A DNA stretch of 64,000 bases from Ornithinicoccus hortensis (lineage in GTDB: Bacteria > Actinomycetota > Actinomycetes > Actinomycetales > Dermatophilaceae). Position numbers and translations under genes: made by a program. The stretch covers positions 2,108,001 to 2,172,000 of the forward strand of contig NZ_VFOP01000001.1 of assembly GCF_006716185.1 (NCBI RefSeq), read 5' to 3'. Below the pieces are notes generated by a model. That model did no database searches. It was not told the origin of the DNA and saw nothing but the letters and a program-made list of their open reading frames with translations. Within the stretch, counting starts at the first letter, position 1; every line of letters starts with the position of its first letter. This document shows, piece by piece, positions 59,130 to 64,000 of the stretch.

Positions 59130-60419
59130 ATGAGCAGGAGAGGGCGTCCGGAGCGGCCCCCGGGACGGGGCCGCCGCGCGTGGCGGTGGACGACCACGCC
59201 GGTCCGCGCCGGGGGGCGGGCCGTCCTGGTCCGGCCCGCGCAGGCGCTCGGACGGCGGCTCAACCAGGTCGGCCCGCGCGGCTGGGACCTCGTCCTGTGG
59301 CTGGTCACCGCGGTCCTGTTCATCATCGGCTGGCCGACCGTGCAGCTCAGCCACGAGGTCCAGGGCAGCCTGATGCCGGTGGTGGCGGCCATCGGGGTTG
59401 CCCCCCTGTTGCTGGCCCGGCTGCACCCGCTGCTCGGCTGGGGGCTGTGGACCGTGGGCGGCGTGGTCGTGCCGCTGCTGTTCGACCGAGCCCCCGGCTA
59501 CGACTTCCCGTGGCAGGTCACGGCCTTCCTCGTGCTGCTGGCCCTGCTGTTCGCCGTGGCGCTGCGGGACGGGGCGCGCGCCATCGCGATCACCTGGTTG
59601 GTCACGGCCGTCCTCTTCGTCGTCCTCCTGCCGAACGAGCTGAGCGCCGGGTGGGTGTTCGGCGTCACGGCCGTGATGGGTGTCGGCCTCCTGGTCCGCT
59701 GGCTGGTCCGCTCCCGCCGGGAGCTGGCCGAGCAGACCGAACTGGGCGAGCTGGAGCGGGCTCGCCGCGCCATCGCCGAGGAACGCACCCGGATCGCCCG
59801 CGACCTGCACGACGTGGTGGCGCACCGGATGTCGATGGTGGTGGTCCAGGCGCAGAGCGCGCCCTACCGGCTCGGCGGGGTGGAGCCGGAGGTCTCGAAG
59901 GAGTTCGCCTCGATCGCCGACCAGGCCCGGGAGGCGCTCAACGAGGTGCGCGGCATGCTCGGGGTGCTCCGCAGCGACGGTCAACTGGCCGAGGACGTCC
60001 CGCAACCGGGCACCGACGACGTGCTCGAGATGCTCCAGCGGGCACGGGCGGCAGGATTGGACCTGAGCTGGGAGGGCACCGGCGACCCCAGCCGCTGTGG
60101 GGCGTCGACCGCGATGGTGCTCTACCGGATCCTGCAGGAGTCCCTGGCCAACGCCTCCCGGCACGCCCCAGGGGCGCCGGTCACGGTGGACGTCGACTTC
60201 GGTGACCAGGTGCTGCTCCTGGTTCGCAACGGCCCGTCATCCAGGGCCCCCGGGCCGGGGCGGCATTCCGGCCAGGGGATCATCGGTATGCAGTCGCGCG
60301 CCGCCTCCGTCGGGGGCGGGTTGACCGCCGAACCGACCGTGGACGGCGGCTTTGAGGTGCGGGCGCACCTGCCCGCCAGGGCCGCGTCGGATCCGGCGGC
60401 CGCCGACGCGGCCTCGTAG
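59130..60419 (+). CDS. two-component sensor histidine kinase (HisKA_3 type)
   Basis: A 429-residue kinase with about six membrane helices (first WDLVLWLVTAVLFIIGW), a short linker and a HisKA_3 dimerisation domain with the phospho-His in ARDLHDVVAHRMSMVVVQ (about residue 228). The C-terminal ATPase has RILQESLANASRHAPGAPV and GQGIIGMQSRAASVGG. It belongs to the NarL-type/LiaS-DesK group and pairs with the LuxR response regulator encoded next. No sensory loop is evident; such kinases often sense the membrane. TAGGGT (59117-59122) ends seven bases before ATG. Confidence 0.92.
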   Translation: MSRRGRPERPPGRGRRAWRWTTTPVRAGGRAVLVRPAQALGRRLNQVGPRGWDLVLWLVTAVLFIIGWPTVQLSHEVQGSLMPVVAAIGVAPLLLARLHPLLGWGLWTVGGVVVPLLFDRAPGYDFPWQVTAFLVLLALLFAVALRDGARAIAITWLVTAVLFVVLLPNELSAGWVFGVTAVMGVGLLVRWLVRSRRELAEQTELGELERARRAIAEERTRIARDLHDVVAHRMSMVVVQAQSAPYRLGGVEPEVSKEFASIADQAREALNEVRGMLGVLRSDGQLAEDVPQPGTDDVLEMLQRARAAGLDLSWEGTGDPSRCGASTAMVLYRILQESLANASRHAPGAPVTVDVDFGDQVLLLVRNGPSSRAPGPGRHSGQGIIGMQSRAASVGGGLTAEPTVDGGFEVRAHLPARAASDPAAADAAS

Positions 60420-60422
60420 GGT
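60417..60422 (+). promoter_or_regulatory. -10 box of the response regulator inside the kinase stop codon
   Basis: TAGGGT; its first three bases are the kinase stop TAG. It ends seven bases before the regulator ATG at 60430, the spacing of leaderless genes in this window. The regulator may thus have its own promoter besides read-through from the kinase promoter. Confidence 0.55.
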
Positions 60423-60429
60423 GGGGACC

Positions 60430-61092
60430 ATGTCGATCAGCGTCCTCATCGCCGATGACCAGGCGATGGTCCGCCAGGGGTTCGGCGCCCTGCTCGCCGC
60501 CCAGCCCGACATCAGCGTCATCGGCGACGCCCCGGACGGGCGGGCGGCCGTCCAGCAGGTCGTGCAGCTGAGGCCCGACGTGGTGCTCATGGACGTGCGG
60601 ATGCCCGAACTCAACGGGCTGGAGGCCGCCGCCGACATCATGTCCCGGCGCCTCGACCCAGCACCGAAGGTGCTCATGCTGACCACCTTCGACATCGACG
60701 ACTACGTCTACGAGGCGCTCCGGCTCGGTGCCAGCGGCTTCCTGCTCAAGGACGCCCCGGCCGACGAGTTGGTCCGGGCGGTACGCGTCGTCGCAGCGGG
60801 GGAGTCACTGTTGGCCCCCTCGATCACCCGCCGGCTCATCGAGGAGGTCACCCGTCGCCGGCCGGCGCAGCAGGGCAGCTCGGCCGCACTGGCCCAGCTC
60901 ACCGGGCGCGAGCGGGAGGTCCTCGAACTGATCGCCACCGGCATGTCGAACGCCGAGATCGCCGGTCACCTGTTCGTCGCCGAGCAGACCGTGAAGACTC
61001 ACGTCGGGAAGGTGTTGGCCAAGCTGTCCCTGCGAGACCGTGCCCAGGCGGTCGTGTTCGCCTACGAGAACGGTGTCGTCACGCCCGGCTGA
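60430..61092 (+). CDS. LuxR family response regulator
   Basis: A 220-residue NarL-type regulator. The receiver has the acidic pair in ISVLIADDQAMVRQGF, phospho-Asp in VVLMDVRMPELNG, and Lys in LLKDAPADEL. The LuxR HTH is LTGREREVLELIATGMSNAE and VAEQTVKTHVGKVLAKLSLRD. It is the partner of the preceding histidine kinase. The targets are unknown. Confidence 0.93.
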   Translation: MSISVLIADDQAMVRQGFGALLAAQPDISVIGDAPDGRAAVQQVVQLRPDVVLMDVRMPELNGLEAAADIMSRRLDPAPKVLMLTTFDIDDYVYEALRLGASGFLLKDAPADELVRAVRVVAAGESLLAPSITRRLIEEVTRRRPAQQGSSAALAQLTGREREVLELIATGMSNAEIAGHLFVAEQTVKTHVGKVLAKLSLRDRAQAVVFAYENGVVTPG

Positions 61093-61106
61093 CATAGGCT
61101 CACCCC

Positions 61107-62384
61107 GTGACCGATCCGTATGCCGACCCACCCGGCTACACGGCATACGACCGTGAGCGGTGGGTTGCCGAGGACCCGGCACAGAAGCGTGCCGACCGGC
61201 AGGACTTCGCCCGCGACCGGGCCCGCGTGGTGCACTCGGCGGGGCTGCGCCGGCTCTCCCAGACCACCCAGGTGGTGCAGCCGGACTCGGACGACTTCGT
61301 GCGCAACCGGTTGACCCACTCGCTCGAGGTCGCCCAGATCGGACGGGAGTTCGGTGCCGCCCTCGGCTGCGACGCCGACGTGGTCGACACGGCGTGCCTG
61401 GCGCATGACATCGGGCACCCGCCGTTCGGGCACAACGGCGAGGCGGTGCTGGACCAGTTGGCCGGGGACATCGGCGGGTTTGAGGGCAACGCCCAGACGC
61501 TGCGGGTGCTCACCCGCCTGGAGGCTAAGCGGGCGCACCCGGACGGTCGCTCGGCCGGCCTGAACCTGACCCGGGCCAGCCTGGACGCCGCGACCAAGTA
61601 CCCGTGGGAGCGCGGGCAGGGGCCGGTCCCGACCCCGAAGTTCGGGGTCTATCCGGACGACCTGGACGTCTTCGGATGGTTGCGTGCGGCAGCGCCGGAG
61701 GGGGAGCCGACCCGGCGGTGCCTCGAGGCTCAGGTGATGGACTGGTCCGACGATGTCGCGTACTGCGTGCACGACGTGGAGGACGCGGTGGCCTCCGGCC
61801 GGATCGACCCCAGGGCGCTGCGCTCGCGGGCGGAGCAGGAGCAGGTGGTGGAGGTGGCGGCGCGCTGGTACGCCCCCGACCTGGACCCGGCGGAGCTGGC
61901 CGCGGCGATCGGGCGCCTGCTGGCGAGCGGGTGGATCCCGGAGCGGCACGACGGGTCGCGGGCCGACCTGGCGGCGCTGAAGGACATGACCAGCCGGCTG
62001 ATCGGCCGGTTCGTGCACACCGTGGAGCTGGCCACCCGGGAGCGGCACGGACCCGGGACGCTGACCCGGTATGCGGCGGAGCTGGTGATCCCGGACGCGG
62101 TGCGCGCCGAGACGGTGGTGCTCAAGGCGACCGCCGCCTACTTCGTGATGCTCAGCGACGAGCGGCAGTCGGTGATGGGGGACCAGCGGGAGATCGTCGC
62201 CGACCTGGTCGCGCACTTCACCGCGCACCGCGAGGCGATGGACCCGTTGCACCGGCAGGCCCGCGAGGCGGCCGAACGCGCTGGCCAGGACGCCACGGCA
62301 CGGCGCGCGGTCATCGACCAGGTGGCCAGCCTGTCCGACGCCCGGGCCCTCGCCCTGCACCACGCCGTGCGCGGAGCCCGTTAG
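61107..62384 (+). CDS. dgt: deoxyguanosinetriphosphate triphosphohydrolase
   Basis: A 425-residue HD-domain dNTPase that releases tripolyphosphate from dGTP or related dNTPs. The HD residues are in NRLTHSLEVAQIGRE and CLAHDIGHPPFGHNGE; GLNLTRASLDAATKYPW is a family block. It resembles the actinobacterial Dgt normally placed near dnaG and glyS. TAGGCT (61095-61100) ends six bases before GTG 61107, a leaderless start. Regulation by other dNTPs is known for relatives; it cannot be seen here. Confidence 0.92.
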   Translation: MTDPYADPPGYTAYDRERWVAEDPAQKRADRQDFARDRARVVHSAGLRRLSQTTQVVQPDSDDFVRNRLTHSLEVAQIGREFGAALGCDADVVDTACLAHDIGHPPFGHNGEAVLDQLAGDIGGFEGNAQTLRVLTRLEAKRAHPDGRSAGLNLTRASLDAATKYPWERGQGPVPTPKFGVYPDDLDVFGWLRAAAPEGEPTRRCLEAQVMDWSDDVAYCVHDVEDAVASGRIDPRALRSRAEQEQVVEVAARWYAPDLDPAELAAAIGRLLASGWIPERHDGSRADLAALKDMTSRLIGRFVHTVELATRERHGPGTLTRYAAELVIPDAVRAETVVLKATAAYFVMLSDERQSVMGDQREIVADLVAHFTAHREAMDPLHRQAREAAERAGQDATARRAVIDQVASLSDARALALHHAVRGAR

Positions 62385-62474
62385 GCGCCGCGCCGCGGTG
62401 CCACTACCCTTGTCCCGGCACGGGTGATCGATGTGGCCGGGTGGGCCCAGCACCGGTGCCGAGGGGAGACACTG

Positions 62475-62798
62475 ATGAAGTTCAAGCGTGCACTGGTGGG
62501 CGTCGCGAGCGCCGCCCTGCTGTTCCCGACCCTGGCCGCGTGCGGCGGGAACGACGATTTCTGTGAGGTGGGCGAGGACATCGACAGCTCGATGTTCGAC
62601 CCGAACGACCCGGCGGCGGCCAAGGACACCATGCAGGACCTGGCCGACCAGGCGCCCGACGAGATCAAGGGCGACTTCGAGGTGATGGTCGAGCAGTTGG
62701 AGCTCATGGAGTCCGACCCGGCCAGCATCGACACCGCGGCCCTGTCGGAGGCTGCCGAGAACATCACGACGTGGGGCGAGGAGAACTGCGAGTCCTGA
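62475..62798 (+). CDS. small acidic lipoprotein
   Basis: A 107-residue protein with a lipoprotein signal peptide (MKFKRALVGVASAALLFPTL then lipobox LAAC at residues 20-23). The mature part is short and highly acidic (CGGNDDFCEVGEDIDSSMF, then helical PAAAKDTMQDLADQAPDEIK). A second Cys pair (in DFCEV and ENCES) could form a disulfide. GAGGGGAG precedes ATG. I recognise no family. A perfect hairpin follows its stop. Confidence 0.8.
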   Translation: MKFKRALVGVASAALLFPTLAACGGNDDFCEVGEDIDSSMFDPNDPAAAKDTMQDLADQAPDEIKGDFEVMVEQLELMESDPASIDTAALSEAAENITTWGEENCES

Positions 62799-62817
62799 GC
62801 AGCCCTGCGATGGCACC

Positions 62818-62847
62818 GAACGGCCCCGGCTCCGGCGGGGGCCGTTC
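62818..62847. terminator. bidirectional hairpin terminator
   Basis: GAACGGCCCC (62818-62827) and GGGGCCGTTC (62838-62847) form a perfect 10-bp stem with a ten-base loop. It lies 20 bp after the lipoprotein stop and 18 bp after the converging polymerase gene stop (62865), so it can serve both. No T-tract. Confidence 0.75.
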
Positions 62848-62864
62848 GCCGTCTCCGGGGCCGG

Positions 62865-63830
62865 TCAGTCGTCGGCGTCCGGCACCGGCTCGGCACCCTC
62901 GGCCTCGTCGCGCTCGGCCCACTCCAGCAGCGGGGCGATGTCGAACGTCGCGTCGTCGATCCCGGAGTGCAGGTCGCCCAGCCCGGCATACCGGTCCGGC
63001 ATCGTGGCGACCGTGAAGTCGCGCGGGTCGACGTCGGGCACCTCGTCCCAGGTGATCGGCGCCGACACCCGAGCGTCGCGGGTGCCCCGCACCGAGTAGG
63101 CGCACGCGATCGTGTGGTCCCGGGCGTTCTGGTTGAAGTCGACGAAGACGGCCGAGGGGTCGCGGTCCTTGCGCCACCAGGTGGTCGTCGCGTCCTGCGG
63201 CGCACGTCGCTCCACCTCCCGGGCGAACGCCAGCGCGGCGCGCCGCACGTCGTGAAAGCCGTGCTCGGGCTCGATCCGGACATAGACGTGCAGGCCGGAC
63301 CCGCCGGTCGTCTTGGGGAACCCGGTGGCCCCCAGCTCGTCGAGCACCTCCCGCGCGACCCCGGCGACCCGCTGCACAGTGGCGAAGTCGCACTCCTCGC
63401 CCGGATCCAGGTCGATCCGCCACTCGTCGGGCCGCTCCACGTCGGCGCGGCGGCTGTTCCACGGGTGGAACTCCACGGTCGACATCTGCACCGCCCAGAT
63501 CACGCTGGCCAGCTCGGTGACGCACAGCTCGTCGGCGGTGCGGTTCCACCGCGGGAAGGTCACCCGCACCGTCTCCACCCAGTCCGGCGCCCCGCGCGGC
63601 AGCCGCTTCTGGTGCACCTTCTCCCCGGTGATCCCCTCGGGGAAGCGGTGCAGCATGCAGGGCCGCTCGCGCAGCGCGTTGACGATGCCGTCCCCGACGG
63701 ACAGGTAGTAGCGGGCCAGGTCGAGCTTGGTGTGCCCCGGCTCGGGGAAGTAGAGCCGGTCGGGGTTGGAGATGCGCACGGTGCGCCCGCCGACCTCCAG
63801 CTCGGTCGCGGGAGTGCTCGCCTTGGCCAT
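62865..63830 (-). CDS. LigD-like DNA polymerase/primase domain protein
   Basis: A 321-residue stand-alone archaeo-eukaryotic primase-type polymerase as found in LigD of bacterial non-homologous end joining. Blocks are ISNPDRLYFPEPGHTKLDLA, WAVQMSTVEFHPWNSR, the catalytic Asp pair in WRIDLDPGEECDFATV, and GGSGLHVYVRIEP. The ligase and phosphoesterase domains are absent; stand-alone forms are common in Actinobacteria and act with separate ligases. An acidic C-terminus (EGAEPVPDADD) ends it. It is convergent with the lipoprotein gene. Confidence 0.92.
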   Translation of the reverse strand: MAKASTPATELEVGGRTVRISNPDRLYFPEPGHTKLDLARYYLSVGDGIVNALRERPCMLHRFPEGITGEKVHQKRLPRGAPDWVETVRVTFPRWNRTADELCVTELASVIWAVQMSTVEFHPWNSRRADVERPDEWRIDLDPGEECDFATVQRVAGVAREVLDELGATGFPKTTGGSGLHVYVRIEPEHGFHDVRRAALAFAREVERRAPQDATTTWWRKDRDPSAVFVDFNQNARDHTIACAYSVRGTRDARVSAPITWDEVPDVDPRDFTVATMPDRYAGLGDLHSGIDDATFDIAPLLEWAERDEAEGAEPVPDADD

Positions 63831-63890
63831 GGGCCTAACCCATCACAGGTCGGACCCGGCTGTCACCGTCCGGGGCGTATGTCGTGTCCG

Positions 63891-64000
63891 TCACGGCTCG
63901 AGCACGGTCACCGGGTCGCCCACGGCGATCCGGCCGGTGACCTCGGGCACCAGCTTCATCGCGAACCAGGTCTTGCCGCCCTCCCGACGGTGCCGGGCCA
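63891..64000 (-). CDS. MOSC domain protein, C-terminal end (partial)
   Basis: The last 35 codons of a gene that enters from the right edge. GGKTWFAMKLVPEVTGRIAV followed by GDPVTVLEP resembles the end of MOSC domains (a Pro-Gly/Thr-Gly-x-Ile-x-Val-Gly-Asp pattern), which bind sulfur or molybdenum cofactor intermediates. Too little is present for a firm call. It lies 60 bp upstream of the polymerase-domain gene, in the same direction. Confidence 0.55.
   Translation of the reverse strand, partial: ARHRREGGKTWFAMKLVPEVTGRIAVGDPVTVLEP

Noticed and set aside
1-64000. tRNA or rRNA genes
   Set aside because: I looked for T-loop words such as GGTTCGAATCC and for rRNA-like stretches on both strands and saw none; a covariance-model scan could still find one.

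Overview
This window is a piece of chromosome from a very GC-rich actinobacterium. The signs are near-exclusive G/C third codon positions, HrcA with a CIRCE operator, IdeR- and Zur-type operators, and about twenty genes whose start codon lies only 6-7 bases after a TAnnnT -10 box, as in leaderless transcripts. The gene order (trmB edge; hemW-hrcA-dnaJ-rsmE-HIT-phoH-ybeY-corC-era; recO-uppS; znu/zur-glyS; dus; dgt) is the conserved core order of Actinobacteria. The protein repertoire suggests Micrococcales, perhaps the Intrasporangiaceae/Ornithinimicrobium group; that placement is inference. I saw no rRNA, tRNA, IS element, prophage or CRISPR array.

Layout. 0-3.7 kb: end of trmB, then a small ORF and a large LuxR-type ATPase regulator. 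3.7-7.5 kb: a GntR (YtrA-type) operon of two ABC exporters under a perfect palindromic operator. 7.5-14.9 kb: ppk2, hemW, a repeat- and hairpin-rich 750-bp spacer, a DUF3097/DUF4870 pair, then hrcA-dnaJ-rsmE. 14.9-21.8 kb: an MFS transporter, a HIT hydrolase and the coupled phoH-ybeY-corC-era block. phoH carries a 344-residue in-frame intein with class 3 hallmarks and a decayed homing endonuclease. 21.9-27.4 kb: a class V aminotransferase and a dihydroxyacetone kinase operon (dhaK, dhaL, and a DhaM-HPr-full Enzyme I fusion). 27.4-33.3 kb: AlkB-like dioxygenase, an acetyltransferase-like protein, a methyltransferase, recO, uppS, formaldehyde dehydrogenase and an iron-regulated siderophore-interacting protein.

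33.3-39.3 kb: the zinc uptake operon znuA-znuC-znuB-zur with a Zur box, a small membrane protein, glyS and map. 39.3-45.3 kb: an accessory metabolic region (AEC permease, GMC oxidoreductase with its small subunit, IclR regulator, small monooxygenase, FMN alpha-hydroxy-acid dehydrogenase). Two matching inverted repeats there are probable IclR sites. 45.3-50.6 kb: an ECF sigma/anti-sigma pair, a DUF1648 protein, an LLM monooxygenase with its FMN reductase, and a GNAT enzyme. 50.5-53.7 kb: an ABC exporter with a TetR regulator. 53.9-64 kb: dus, a rhodanese, small proteins, a secreted phospholipase A2-like/hydrolase fusion, a two-component system, dgt, a lipoprotein, a stand-alone LigD polymerase domain and the end of a MOSC protein.

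The most unusual items are the PhoH intein; an 81-bp palindromic element present twice in opposite orientation (39276-39356 and 53771-53851); 33-bp-period repeats in two spacers; a run of hairpins at 10237-10433; the full-length EI on DhaM; the phospholipase/hydrolase fusion; and the over-frequent word GTATGCC/GGCATAC.
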